A stretch of DNA of 40,430 nt from Prauserella aidingensis (lineage in GTDB: Bacteria; Actinomycetota; Actinomycetes; Mycobacteriales; Pseudonocardiaceae). Of this stretch, positions 1-7,743 are shown one piece after another. The notes below the pieces were generated by a model. The model was given only the letters and a program-made list of their open reading frames with translations, made no database searches and was not told the origin of the DNA. Location of the stretch: contig NZ_JAMTCN010000035.1 in assembly GCF_024171865.1 (NCBI RefSeq), positions 1-40,430 on the forward strand, written 5' to 3'. Position 1 is the stretch's first letter, and every line of letters starts with the position of its first letter. A program made the translations under genes and the position numbers.

Positions 1-2
1 CC

Positions 3-89
3 CCCGGATCATGCGTTCGACTGGGGGCATCAGTCATGCCGGACCTGGAGACCAGGAGCCCCTCGACCAAGGAGCCACGAAAAAGGTAA
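3..89 (+). CDS. possible C-terminal end of a plus-strand gene entering from the left edge
   Basis: The third forward frame is open from the window edge to a TAA at 87-89 and would end a protein in a basic tail (…ETRSPSTKEPRKR). It would be convergent with the glycosyltransferase ending at 208, as at three other minus-sense repeat arrays here that have a plus-strand gene end to their left. Third-position GC is lower than in the neighbours and no domain is recognisable, so this may be non-coding. Sequence left of the window would decide it. Confidence 0.22.
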   Translation, partial: PGSCVRLGASVMPDLETRSPSTKEPRKR

Positions 90-104
90 CGGGGGACGGG
101 CGTG

Positions 105-206
105 CACAGAACACGCGCCCGGAACCCGCAACACGGTGCCCGGAACCTGCAACACGCGCCCCGAGAAACACAACACGCGCCCCGAGAAGCGCAACACGGC
201 GTCCGG
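105..206 (-). repeat. 21-bp tandem array A1 (5 units)
   Basis: Five units in minus orientation; the AACAC cores start at 110, 130, 151, 172 and 193 (spacing 20, 21, 21, 21). Read on the minus strand each unit is GTGTTGCG-like followed by TTC and a G run. The array begins 2 bp after the stop codon of the minus-strand glycosyltransferase (208) and is in its sense direction. The outermost unit (near 110) is diverged to GTGTTCTG. Confidence 0.9.
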
Positions 207-207
207 G

Positions 208-1308
208 TCAGGGGGTGCCGGTGGCCGTGCGGTAGGCGGTGAGGGTGGTTTCGGCGCAGCGGAGCCACGTGAAGTTGCCCGCGTGGGCGCGGCGCGTGGC
301 GGCGGTCGACGCGGCGTTGGGCTCGTCGACGGCGGCGCGCAGCTCGGCGGCGAGCGTGTCGACGTCACCGTACGGCGCGAGGTGCGCCAGACCGGCCGAC
401 ACCTCGCGGAGTGCGGGCACGTCGGAGCACACCACGGGGGTGTCGCACGCCATGGCCTCGAGTACCGGAAGTCCGAACCCTTCGTCCCGTGACGGCAGCA
501 CCAGCGCCGAGGCGCCCGCCACCACCCGCTGCAGGTCCACATCGGACAGGTAGCCGACGTGGTGGCGCCGTTTGCCGGGCGGGAACCGGCCCGGGCCCGC
601 GAACACCAGCTGAGGCAGCGACGGGTCGGCGGCGTGTGCCTCGAGCAGCCAGTCGAGGCCCTTGCGCGGCCCCGGTGCGCCTGCGAACAACAGGTACCGC
701 GACGGCAGGCCGAGCCGCTGGCGGGTGCGCACGCTCGGCGGACGTCCGGTGAACCAGCCCGCGTCGACGCCGAGCGGTGTGACGACGATCTTGTCGCGGT
801 CGACGTCGAGTCGTTCCGCGACGGCGTCGGCGACGGCGGCGGTCGGGGTGCAGATCACGTGTGCCCGCCGGGCGCCGCGGCGCACCAGTTCGGGCAGCTC
901 CGCGTCGCTGGGCGGCAGTTCCTCGGGGGCGTCGAGGAACGCCAGGTCGTGGATCGTCAACACGCCCGCGCCGCGCACGCTGGCAGGCAGCACGAAGTTC
1001 GTGCCGTGCACGACGTCGTAGCGCCCGGCGAACAGGCCCACGGGCGGCAGCGACGAACGCACCCACAGTTTCCGCAGGATCCGCGCGGGGACGGGCATGC
1101 CGCGCGCGGCGACGTCGTGCGGCAGGACCGTGCGCAGTGTGCGCCAGCCCCGCAGTGTGAACGCGACGGCGCGCAGGTCGACGTCGTCGGTGAGGGAGGC
1201 GAGTTCCTCGGACAGCGACGCGGTGTACCGTCCGATGCCCGTCCGGTCACCCAGCAGCGGGGTGCCGTCGAGCAGCACCCGCACGGGTCCGCCGCCGCGT
1301 TCAGTCAC
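208..1308 (-). CDS. GT4-family glycosyltransferase
   Basis: A 366-aa GT-B fold, retaining glycosyltransferase of family GT4. The N-terminal half begins with a glycine-rich acceptor-side loop (GTPLLGDRTGIGRYT) and contains the usual VVHGTNFVLP strand. The C-terminal half carries the sugar-nucleotide site: the GAPGPRKG loop and the EGFGLPVLEAMA E-x7-E motif. Donor and acceptor cannot be read from sequence; a mannose- or rhamnose-containing envelope glycan is likely from context. The GTG start (1306-1308) overlaps the 3' end of the upstream GT2-GT4 gene by 8 nt, so the two are probably translationally coupled. It is the last gene of a three-gene minus-strand operon and is followed at once by repeat array A1. 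Confidence 0.88.
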   Translation of the reverse strand: MTERGGGPVRVLLDGTPLLGDRTGIGRYTASLSEELASLTDDVDLRAVAFTLRGWRTLRTVLPHDVAARGMPVPARILRKLWVRSSLPPVGLFAGRYDVVHGTNFVLPASVRGAGVLTIHDLAFLDAPEELPPSDAELPELVRRGARRAHVICTPTAAVADAVAERLDVDRDKIVVTPLGVDAGWFTGRPPSVRTRQRLGLPSRYLLFAGAPGPRKGLDWLLEAHAADPSLPQLVFAGPGRFPPGKRRHHVGYLSDVDLQRVVAGASALVLPSRDEGFGLPVLEAMACDTPVVCSDVPALREVSAGLAHLAPYGDVDTLAAELRAAVDEPNAASTAATRRAHAGNFTWLRCAETTLTAYRTATGTP

Positions 1309-3814
1309 GACCCAGCCTCGTCCGCACGACCTTGCGTACGCGTCCCGCCGCCCTGCGGGCCAGTTCCGTCGGCCCGCCGTCGCCGAGGTATTCCTTGACC
1401 AACGCCGCGTCGCGCCGGAGCTTCTGGGCCCGGTTCAGCGGCGGTTCCGCCGTGAGGTCGGCCGCGCCTGCCAGCCGGTCGGCAGCGGGACGCGGGTCAC
1501 GGACGAACCGCACGAGCGGGTCGAGCACGTTCGGCCACGTGTACCGCTCGACGACCGCGGCGATGCGCTCGCGGCAGCCGTCGGCGAACTCCGTGTCGTA
1601 CAGGCACCGCTCCAGCGCGTCGGCGAGTGCGTCGGTGTCCTCGGCCGGGACGACGACGCCGAGTCGTTCGCGCCGCACGAGGTCGGCGAACGAGTCCCCG
1701 TCGGTCGTGATGATCGGCAGGCCGGCCCAGAGGTAGTCCAGTACGCGGGTGCGGAACGCGAACGTCGTCTCGATGTGCTCGAAGTGTGTCGTGACCCCGC
1801 AGTCGGCGTCGAGGAGCCAGTTCTGGCGGTCGTCGTAGGGCACCCACTGTTCGTTGAAGAACACGTGCTTGCCGGTGAGGCCGAGGGAGTCGGACAGGCG
1901 CATGGTCTGCGCGCCGATGTCCATCTCGGTCACCTCGGGGTTCGGGTGCTTCATGCCGAGGAAGACGAGCCGCGCGTCGTCGTGGCGGGTGCTGAGCCGT
2001 TCCACGGCGCGCACGAGCGTCAGCGGGTCGAACCAGCTGTACACGCCGCCCGCCCACAGCACGACACGGTCGCTTTCGGACAGTCCGAGCGACGATCGCA
2101 GGCCGTCGCCGGTGCGCTGCGGCGGCCGGGCCGACAGTCCGAACGGGACGACCGAGAGCAGTGACTGCGTCGTCGGGTCGGCGTCGTAGAGCCGCGGGGT
2201 GAGCCTGCCGGTGGCGGCGAGATGGCCGAGCCACAGGTGCCGTTGGCGCTCCGAGGCGCACAGGAAGAAGTCGCCGCGCTGCAACTGGGCGTCCAGCACG
2301 CGCGTGACGCCTTCCAGATCGGCGGCGCGGCGGTCGTCGGGCACATCCTTGGTCTGTTCGAGCAGTTCGAGGTGCATCGGGTCGTACAGGTCGCACACCA
2401 CGATCTTGTGCGCGTACTCGGACTGCAGCGCAGGTGCCATTTCGAGTACGTGGCCCTGGAGGATGACGACGTCGGCCCAGCCGATCGGCTCGCGGAGGTC
2501 ACGCCTGCGCGCGGCGCTCACCGGGAACGGGGCGGGCGGCGGCTCGGCGAGGGGGTTGACCGTGACGAGCCGGACGTCGTGCTCGCCGGAGAGGACCTCG
2601 GCGATGTTCCACGCGCGGATCGCCGGGCCCGCCATGCGCTCGGTGATCGCGTCGCCGGTGAGCACCAGCACCTTCCGGCGGGTGCCGAACGCGCGCTCGA
2701 TGCCGAACGCCTCGACGAGGATGTCGTGGGCGGCGAGGTAGTCGGGGAGCGGGTAGGCGGGTTCGAGCGCGTTGCGCAGCAACGGCAGCAGGTCGGCGTC
2801 GGTGCGGACGCGCGCGGCCTGTTCGGCGGCCCGCGACTCGGCCAGCGACGGCAGCTGCTCGACGAACCGGTCGATCGCCAGGACACCGGCGAGGGTGCTG
2901 CGCGGCACCGGCACGGCCGCCGTCTCGGCGGGTCCGGTGCCGTGTTCGAGGTCCAGCTTCGTCGGGTCCAGCTCGCCCCGCGCGGTGGCCCTGCGCACGG
3001 TCAGCGCCAGTGCCGCGGGCAGCGCGCGGGCGAGGGTCTCGTCCGAGGCGTTCTTGTACAGCGCGGCCAGGGCGTTGCGCTCCAGCAGGAACGTCTCCCT
3101 GCCGCTGTCCGGCGAGTCCACTGCGGACATCGTGGCGTGGTGCCGGTGGTAGGTCAGCGACTCCGGCACGTACCGCACGCGCCAGCCACGCAGGTTCAGT
3201 CGCCAGCCGAGGTCGACGTCCTCGTAGAACATGAAGAAGCGCTCGTCGAATCCGCCGAGCTCGGCGAACACCGACGAGCGCACGAACATCGCCGACCCGG
3301 TCGCGAACAGCACGTCCTTGGCGACCTCGTGGTCGCCGCGCGGTACGTCGGCGATCGGCCCGCCCGCGTGGCGCTTGTAGCCCATGCCGAACCAGGTGAG
3401 CCCCGCGTCGACGTAGTCGGTTCCCGTGCCCTCCCAGTCGAGCACCTTGCTCGCGACTGCGCCCACGGTCGGCTCGGCGCGCAGCGTCGCCACGGCGGCG
3501 CCGACCCAGCCGGGCGCGGGCCGGGCGTCGTTGTTGAGCAGGGCCAGCACGGTGCCGTTCGCCTCGCGGGCGCCGAGGTTGCAGCCGCCCGCGAAGCCGC
3601 GGTTCGTGTCCGAGGTGACGAGCCGGACGTCCGGTGCAGCCTCGCGGATGCGCGCCACGTCGTCGCCGCCGGAGGCGTTGTCGACGCAGACGACCTCGAG
3701 GTTCGGATAGTCGTGCTCGGCGAGTGCACGCAGGCACGCGATCGTGTCGTCGGCGCCGCGGTAGTTCACGACGACGACCGAGACCAGCGGTGATGCCGGG
3801 TCCTGCTGCGGCAC
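1301..3814 (-). CDS. bifunctional GT2-GT4 glycosyltransferase fusion
   Basis: An 837-aa protein with two complete catalytic modules. Residues 1 to about 300 are a GT2 (GT-A) rhamnosyltransferase-like domain: VVNYRG strand, DNASGG, LLNNDA metal/nucleotide motif near residue 95 and FYEDVDLGWR catalytic-base motif near residue 200. After a helical linker, residues about 380-760 form a GT-B domain (KVLVLTGDAITERMAGPAIR, the VLWAGGVYSWFDP donor loop, DYLWAGLPIITTDGD). The C-terminal 70 residues are basic and may contact the membrane. The GTG start is preceded by a strong GGAAGGAG ribosome-binding site. The fusion may add two successive sugars to one lipid-linked acceptor (inference). It lies 29 nt after the upstream GT2 gene. 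Confidence 0.88.
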   Translation of the reverse strand: MPQQDPASPLVSVVVVNYRGADDTIACLRALAEHDYPNLEVVCVDNASGGDDVARIREAAPDVRLVTSDTNRGFAGGCNLGAREANGTVLALLNNDARPAPGWVGAAVATLRAEPTVGAVASKVLDWEGTGTDYVDAGLTWFGMGYKRHAGGPIADVPRGDHEVAKDVLFATGSAMFVRSSVFAELGGFDERFFMFYEDVDLGWRLNLRGWRVRYVPESLTYHRHHATMSAVDSPDSGRETFLLERNALAALYKNASDETLARALPAALALTVRRATARGELDPTKLDLEHGTGPAETAAVPVPRSTLAGVLAIDRFVEQLPSLAESRAAEQAARVRTDADLLPLLRNALEPAYPLPDYLAAHDILVEAFGIERAFGTRRKVLVLTGDAITERMAGPAIRAWNIAEVLSGEHDVRLVTVNPLAEPPPAPFPVSAARRRDLREPIGWADVVILQGHVLEMAPALQSEYAHKIVVCDLYDPMHLELLEQTKDVPDDRRAADLEGVTRVLDAQLQRGDFFLCASERQRHLWLGHLAATGRLTPRLYDADPTTQSLLSVVPFGLSARPPQRTGDGLRSSLGLSESDRVVLWAGGVYSWFDPLTLVRAVERLSTRHDDARLVFLGMKHPNPEVTEMDIGAQTMRLSDSLGLTGKHVFFNEQWVPYDDRQNWLLDADCGVTTHFEHIETTFAFRTRVLDYLWAGLPIITTDGDSFADLVRRERLGVVVPAEDTDALADALERCLYDTEFADGCRERIAAVVERYTWPNVLDPLVRFVRDPRPAADRLAGAADLTAEPPLNRAQKLRRDAALVKEYLGDGGPTELARRAAGRVRKVVRTRLGRD

Positions 3815-3843
3815 GGGCGCTCCTTCCCCTCAGCCGCCCCAGC

Positions 3844-4767
3844 TTATCCGCCTGCCCAGCGCCGCCAGACGGAGCCTCGGCCGACCGACGAACGGCGGGT
3901 GACGTCCCGCCGCGTCCGCCACACCCAGCGTGTCCGGCGGGCGATGTCGCCCAGCACGCGCAGGCGCAGGCGCGGGTCGAAGTTGGCGGTCTCGGGGTCG
4001 ACGCGGCCGCGGAGTCTGCGCAGCGGCAGGACCGCGGTGAGCGCGGTGAACCGGGCGAGTTCGCGCGCCGCGACGCCCGCGGGGGCGCAGCGCAGCAGGG
4101 TCAGCAGGCGGTTGCGCTCGTTCCACCGGTGGAAGGCGGCGGAGCCGGGCCGGGTGCTGGCGCCGTGCCGGTGGTGGACGTCGGTCGGGACGGCCGCGAC
4201 GTCCCAGCCCGCCAGGCGCAGCCGCCACGAGGTGTCGGTGTCCTCGTAGTAGCAGAAGAACTCGGCGGGGACGCCGCCGACGTCGCGGAGGGCGCGGGTG
4301 CGCACGAGGGCGGCGCCGCCGCAGAACCCGAACGGCGCGGGCGCGGGGGTCGCGGCGAGGTCGTGGCCGTGGCCGTCGGCGGTGAGGCCGACGCCGGTGG
4401 ACTGCACCGTGCCGTCGGGGCGGACGAGCCTCGCGGTGACGGCGCCGATGGTCGGGCCCGCGGCGGCTTCGACGGCGGCGAGCCAGTCGGGGGAGGGCAC
4501 CGCGTCGTCGTTCAGCCACGCCACGAACTCGGTGTCGACGTCGTCGAGTGCGGCCGCGATGCCGCCCGCGTAGCCGGTGTTGGTGTCGAGCCGGAGCACC
4601 TCGGGGGTGCTCGGGTGGTCGGCGAGGACCCGCCGGGTCGCGTCGTCGGCTGCGTTGTCCACCACGAGTGTCCGATGTGGACGTGTCTGCTCGGCGAGCC
4701 CGTCGAGGCAGTCGCCGAGGTGGGCAGCACCGCGCCACGTCACGACGACGACGGTGGTGGCGGGCAT
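3844..4767 (-). CDS. GT2-family glycosyltransferase (WbbL/rhamnosyltransferase-like)
   Basis: A 307-aa GT-A glycosyltransferase. Motifs in order: VVVVTWRG near residue 8, VVDNAADD near 37, WLNDDAVPSP (DxD-like) near 85, and FCYYEDTDTSWRLRLAGW near 180, holding the general base. The tail is Arg/Trp-rich and probably peripheral to the membrane. The open frame extends far upstream, but the ATG at 4765-4767 fits the family length and has a TACGGT box 6 nt before it, so the transcript is probably leaderless. It is the first gene of the minus-strand operon with the GT2-GT4 fusion and the GT4 enzyme. Rhamnose is the likely sugar given WbbL nearby, but this is unproven. Confidence 0.87.
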   Translation of the reverse strand: MPATTVVVVTWRGAAHLGDCLDGLAEQTRPHRTLVVDNAADDATRRVLADHPSTPEVLRLDTNTGYAGGIAAALDDVDTEFVAWLNDDAVPSPDWLAAVEAAAGPTIGAVTARLVRPDGTVQSTGVGLTADGHGHDLAATPAPAPFGFCGGAALVRTRALRDVGGVPAEFFCYYEDTDTSWRLRLAGWDVAAVPTDVHHRHGASTRPGSAAFHRWNERNRLLTLLRCAPAGVAARELARFTALTAVLPLRRLRGRVDPETANFDPRLRLRVLGDIARRTRWVWRTRRDVTRRSSVGRGSVWRRWAGG

Positions 4768-4773
4768 GACAGC

Positions 4774-4779
4774 ACCGTA
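4774..4779 (-). promoter_or_regulatory. -10 box of a leaderless transcript for the minus-strand GT operon
   Basis: TACGGT on the minus strand, 6 nt before the ATG at 4767. It matches the actinobacterial TAnnnT pattern at the spacing expected when transcription starts at the start codon. Confidence 0.5.
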
Positions 4780-4845
4780 GCGAGCGCGGCGGCCGGGTGG
4801 TGAGCGGGAGGCACGCCGCGGCGGTGGTGGGTCGGGTCGGTGGTG

Positions 4846-4906
4846 GCAGTGGTGGAGGTGCGCGGCGGTGGTGGTTCGCGGTGGTGGAGGTTCGCGGTGG
4901 TCGAGG
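4846..4906 (+). repeat. imperfect GTGGTGG tandem micro-array
   Basis: Degenerate units resembling GTGGTGGAGGTTCGCG, about 16 bp, three to four copies with irregular junctions. It lies 5' of the first composite-repeat module, the same relation that micro-arrays have to the other copies. Confidence 0.6.
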
Positions 4907-4933
4907 CCGGGGCGGGTGCCGACCATGATCGGG

Positions 4934-5030
4934 GGAAGGATAGGCGCTCCCACCCGCCGGCGCGGCCACCGCCCCTCACGGACACGCAGACGCGTGGCTG
5001 TGTTGACGCCACCAAGGTGCCCTTGGGGGC
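4934..5030 (+). repeat. composite intergenic repeat B, copy 1
   Basis: A module of about 97 bp aligning over its whole length with 7605-7704. Shared blocks are GCTCCC-x-CCCGCCGG, CGCCnCTCA, GACGCGTGGCTGTGT and a terminal hairpin, here CCAAGG (5012-5017), TGC, CCTTGG (5021-5026), followed by a G run. It ends where the -10 region of the following GT4 gene begins. Confidence 0.8.
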
Positions 5031-5035
5031 AGAAT
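5030..5035 (+). promoter_or_regulatory. possible -10 box before the GT4 gene at 5043
   Basis: CAGAAT, 7 nt before GTG 5043. The same CAGAATGnCCGC context precedes wbbL, which supports GTG 5043 and a leaderless mRNA over the ATG at 5034. Confidence 0.4.
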
Positions 5036-5042
5036 GGCCGCC

Positions 5043-6134
5043 GTGCGGGAGTTGACGGTCGTCGCCGAGCAGGTGCTGGCGCCGGTGCCGGGCGGGACGG
5101 GCCGGTACACGGCGGAGCTGCTGCGCGCGCTGGTGGAGACCGCGCCGGACGGCTGGCGGGTGGGCGGTGTCGTCGCGCGGCACGCGGACGTCGGGGCCGT
5201 GCGGTTCCCCGGTGTCGCGGGACCGCGGGTACTGCCGGTGCCGCGGCGGGTGCTCGCCGAACTGTGGCGGCGGGGCCTGCCCTGGTGGCCCGGCGGCGAC
5301 GCCGTCCACGCGCCGACACCCCTCGCACCGCCGCGTGCACCCCGTGGCCGCACGGTGTCGGTCACCGTGCACGACACCGTTCCGTGGACCCACCCGGACA
5401 CGCTCACCCCGCGCGGCGTCGCCTGGCACCGCGCCGCGATCACGACGGCGTTGCGCCGCGCGGACGCCGTCGTCGTCCCCACCCGTGCGGTCGCCGACGA
5501 CCTCGCGCGCCACGTCACCGGCCCCGCCCCGGTGCGGGTCGTCGGCCACGGCACGACGACCTGGCCCGAACCGGATCCGTCCGCCGCACGGCCGGAGCTG
5601 CCGGAGCGGTACGTGCTCGCCGTCGGCACGGTCGAACCGCGCAAGGGCATCGACACACTGATCCGGGCGACGGCCGCCGTCGACGGTGCGACGCTCGTGC
5701 TGGCGGGACAGTCCGGGTGGGGTGGCCTGGACCCGCGGCGCATCGCCGCCGACGCGGGCCTGCCGCCCGAGCGACTCCGCGTCCTCGGCGCGCTTCCCGA
5801 CGCCGACCTGGTCGTGGTGCTGCGCGGCGCGAGCGTGCTGGCCGTGCCGAGTCTCGCCGAGGGCTTCGGCCTGCCCGTGCTGGAGGCGATGGCTGAGGGC
5901 GTGCCCGTCGTGCACTCGGATGCGCCCGCGCTCGTCGAGGTCGCCGGTGGTGCGGGCCGGTGCGTGCCGCGCGGTGACGACGACGCGCTCGCGACGGCGT
6001 TGCGGGAGGTCCTGGCCTGCGGCGACCTCGCGGACACTCTCGTACGTGCCGGGCGCAGGCGTGCGCGGGCGTTCACGTGGCGGAAGGCCGCTGAGGCGAT
6101 CTGGCGGCTGCACACGGCGTCCCGGACCGAGTGA
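5043..6134 (+). CDS. GT4-family glycosyltransferase
   Basis: A GT4 retaining glycosyltransferase of 363 aa from GTG 5043 (366 aa from ATG 5034). The N-terminal domain opens with a VPGGTGRYTAELL acceptor loop and has HDTVPWTHP. The C-terminal domain has VGTVEPRKGIDTLI, the donor phosphate site, and EGFGLPVLEAMA (E-x7-E). I prefer GTG 5043 because CAGAAT lies 7 nt upstream, as in wbbL; ATG 5034 has a G-rich stretch 4 nt before it and remains possible. It is divergent from the minus-strand GT operon and starts a run of three co-oriented glycosyltransferase genes. The specific sugar is unknown. Confidence 0.87.
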   Translation: MRELTVVAEQVLAPVPGGTGRYTAELLRALVETAPDGWRVGGVVARHADVGAVRFPGVAGPRVLPVPRRVLAELWRRGLPWWPGGDAVHAPTPLAPPRAPRGRTVSVTVHDTVPWTHPDTLTPRGVAWHRAAITTALRRADAVVVPTRAVADDLARHVTGPAPVRVVGHGTTTWPEPDPSAARPELPERYVLAVGTVEPRKGIDTLIRATAAVDGATLVLAGQSGWGGLDPRRIAADAGLPPERLRVLGALPDADLVVVLRGASVLAVPSLAEGFGLPVLEAMAEGVPVVHSDAPALVEVAGGAGRCVPRGDDDALATALREVLACGDLADTLVRAGRRRARAFTWRKAAEAIWRLHTASRTE

Positions 6135-6200
6135 ACCCGCGGGAGCCGGCAGGACCCACGGGTGGAGTGGCAGTGGAGTGGTCCACAGCCCGCTGACCGG

Positions 6201-6228
6201 CCGTGATGCCACCGTGACCTCGCCGTGA
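6201..6228 (+). promoter_or_regulatory. three CCGTGA direct repeats at 11-bp spacing
   Basis: CCGTGA starts at 6201, 6212 and 6223, giving GTGAT-n6-GTGAC-n6-GTGAT. Eleven-bp direct repeats on one helical face are typical of OmpR/PhoB-type response-regulator sites in actinobacteria. They lie 39-66 bp upstream of the -10 box of the next gene. Confidence 0.45.
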
Positions 6229-6266
6229 TTTTGGCGAACACCCGACAACCGGGACGCCGGGAGTCG

Positions 6267-6272
6267 TACCCT
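6267..6272 (+). promoter_or_regulatory. -10 box of a leaderless transcript for the GT4 gene at 6279
   Basis: TACCCT, 6 nt before GTG 6279. It fits the TAnnnT pattern and decides the start, since no ribosome-binding site is present. Confidence 0.5.
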
Positions 6273-6278
6273 GCTCGG

Positions 6279-7424
6279 GTGGCCGATCCCAGAGTGTTGA
6301 TCGACGCCACCGCTGTGCCTGCCGACCGCGGTGGCGTCGGCAGATATGTCGACTCCCTGGTCGCCGCCCTCGACACCGATGGGGCGGCGATCTCCGTGGT
6401 GTGCCAGCCGCGCGACACCGAGCTGTACGCCGGCCTCGCCCCGCACGCGGAGATCGTGCCCGCCGCCGAGTCGACCGCGACCCGCACGGCCCGCCTGACC
6501 TGGGAACAGACCACCCTGCCACGGCTCGTGGGGCGGCTCGGCGTAGACGTCGTCCACTCGCCGCACTACACGATGCCGCTCGCCAGCCGCGCCGCTTCGG
6601 TGGTGACGCTGCACGACGCGACGTTCTTCACCGACCCGGTGCTCCACTCGTCGGTCAAGGCGCGCTTCTTCCGCGCGTGGACCTCGACCGCGCTGCGGCG
6701 CGCGGACGTGTGCGTCGTACCGAGCGACGCCACCGCCGACGAACTCGCGCGGGTCACCCCGGCGTCCGGCGCGCGCGTCGAGGTCGTCCACCACGGCGTC
6801 GACGAGGAGCGGTTCCACGTGCCTTCGCCCGAGGAATGCCGCGCCGCGCGCGACGCCATCGGCCTCGGCGCCACGCCGTACGTCGCGTTCCTCGGCGCGC
6901 TCGAACCGCGCAAGAACGTGCCCGCCCTGGTTCGCGGGTTCGCCCACGCCGTCGAGGACATGGCGCAGCCGCCCGCGCTCGTGCTGGCCGGCCAGCCCGG
7001 CTGGGACCGGCAGGTCGAGTCCGCGCTCGACTCGGTGCCGCACCGGCTGCGCGTGATCCGCGCCGGTTATCTGCCGTTCGACACCCTGGCGGGTTTCCTG
7101 GGCGGCAGCGAGCTCGTCGCGTATCCGAGTCTCGGTGAGGGCTTCGGGTTGCCGGTGCTCGAGGCGATGGCGTCGGGCGCCTGTGTGCTGACGACGCGGC
7201 GGCTGGCGTTGCCGGAGGTGGGCGGTGACGCGGTGGCCTACTGCGGGGTCGGTGCGGGCGACGTCGCGGCCGCGTTGCGGGACCTGCTCGACGACCCGGC
7301 GCGCCGCTCCCGGCTGGCCTCGGCCGCGCAGCGCAGGGCGAAGGACTTCTCGTGGTGCTCCACCGCCGAACGCCACCGCGAGGCCTACGACAGGGCCGTC
7401 CACGCCGCCCGCCTGCCGCACTGA
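6279..7424 (+). CDS. GT4-family glycosyltransferase (mannosyltransferase-like)
   Basis: A 381-aa GT-B glycosyltransferase. It opens with VLIDATAVPADRGGVGRYV, the acceptor loop of GT4 mannosyl- and rhamnosyltransferases, continues with VVHSPHYTMPLASR and HDATFFTDP, then the donor domain with FLGALEPRKNVPALV and EGFGLPVLEAMASG (E-x7-E). An upstream in-frame ATG (6225) would add 18 residues unlike the family; GTG 6279 follows a TACCCT box by 6 nt and is preferred. A triple 11-bp direct repeat upstream suggests response-regulator control of this gene in particular. It is followed by repeat array A2 and then wbbL. Envelope glycan assembly is the likely role. Confidence 0.88.
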   Translation: MADPRVLIDATAVPADRGGVGRYVDSLVAALDTDGAAISVVCQPRDTELYAGLAPHAEIVPAAESTATRTARLTWEQTTLPRLVGRLGVDVVHSPHYTMPLASRAASVVTLHDATFFTDPVLHSSVKARFFRAWTSTALRRADVCVVPSDATADELARVTPASGARVEVVHHGVDEERFHVPSPEECRAARDAIGLGATPYVAFLGALEPRKNVPALVRGFAHAVEDMAQPPALVLAGQPGWDRQVESALDSVPHRLRVIRAGYLPFDTLAGFLGGSELVAYPSLGEGFGLPVLEAMASGACVLTTRRLALPEVGGDAVAYCGVGAGDVAAALRDLLDDPARRSRLASAAQRRAKDFSWCSTAERHREAYDRAVHAARLPH

Positions 7425-7442
7425 CACGGGCTACCCACCCGC

Positions 7443-7552
7443 CGCGTGTCCTGGCGCCCAAGAGACCGTGTTGCGCCCCCAGGGGACCGTGTTGCGGATT
7501 CAGGGGACCGTCTTGCGCCCGCAGGGGAGCGTGTTGCGGACTCGGGGCCGGT
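7443..7552 (+). repeat. 21-bp tandem array A2 (4 units plus 1 degenerate)
   Basis: GTGTT cores start at 7468, 7489, 7510 (as GTCTT) and 7531, exactly 21 bp apart, with a degenerate GTGTCCTGG unit at 7446. The array starts 19 bp after the stop codon of the plus-strand GT4 gene, in its sense direction. Confidence 0.9.
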
Positions 7553-7566
7553 GATGCTCGTCCGCT

Positions 7567-7602
7567 CCCCGTGGCTGTGGCCGCTCCCGTGGCTGTGGCC
7601 GC
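7567..7602 (+). repeat. 18-bp direct repeat, two copies
   Basis: Two adjacent copies of an 18-bp unit containing CCGTGGCTGTGGCCGC. It lies directly 5' of composite repeat B copy 2, the place occupied by the other micro-arrays at copies 1 and 3. Confidence 0.75.
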
Positions 7603-7604
7603 GA

Positions 7605-7704
7605 GGGGAGGGAGTCGTGGCTCCCGCCCGCCGGCCCGGCCCCGCCTCTCATCGGCACGCCGACGCGTGGCTGTGTCGAACGCACCGAAGGTGCCCTCGG
7701 GGGT
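7605..7704 (+). repeat. composite intergenic repeat B, copy 2
   Basis: A module of about 100 bp homologous to 4934-5030. The terminal hairpin is CCGAAGG-TGC-CCTCGG. Relative to copy 1 one A:T stem pair has become G:C with a bulged A added, so pairing is kept despite changed bases. It lies 28 bp upstream of the wbbL -10 box. Confidence 0.8.
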
Positions 7705-7731
7705 ATCCGGGGCGGGCCCGTGCGGCGGGTG

Positions 7732-7737
7732 CAGAAT
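7732..7737 (+). promoter_or_regulatory. possible -10 box before wbbL
   Basis: CAGAAT, 6 nt before GTG 7744, in the same context as the box at 5030. It supports GTG 7744 rather than GTG 7720. Confidence 0.4.
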
Positions 7738-7743
7738 GTCCGC

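Noticed and set aside
3844-5340. 498-aa version of the GT2 gene starting at 5340
   Set aside because: The extra 190 residues are Arg/Pro/Ala-rich antisense of another gene and a repeat region; ATG 4767 fits the family and has a -10 box.
4740-7427. 895-aa open frame on the minus strand
   Set aside because: It is antisense to two clear GT4 genes, low in complexity and rich in Arg/Gly/His, which is the usual shadow of GC-rich coding sequence.
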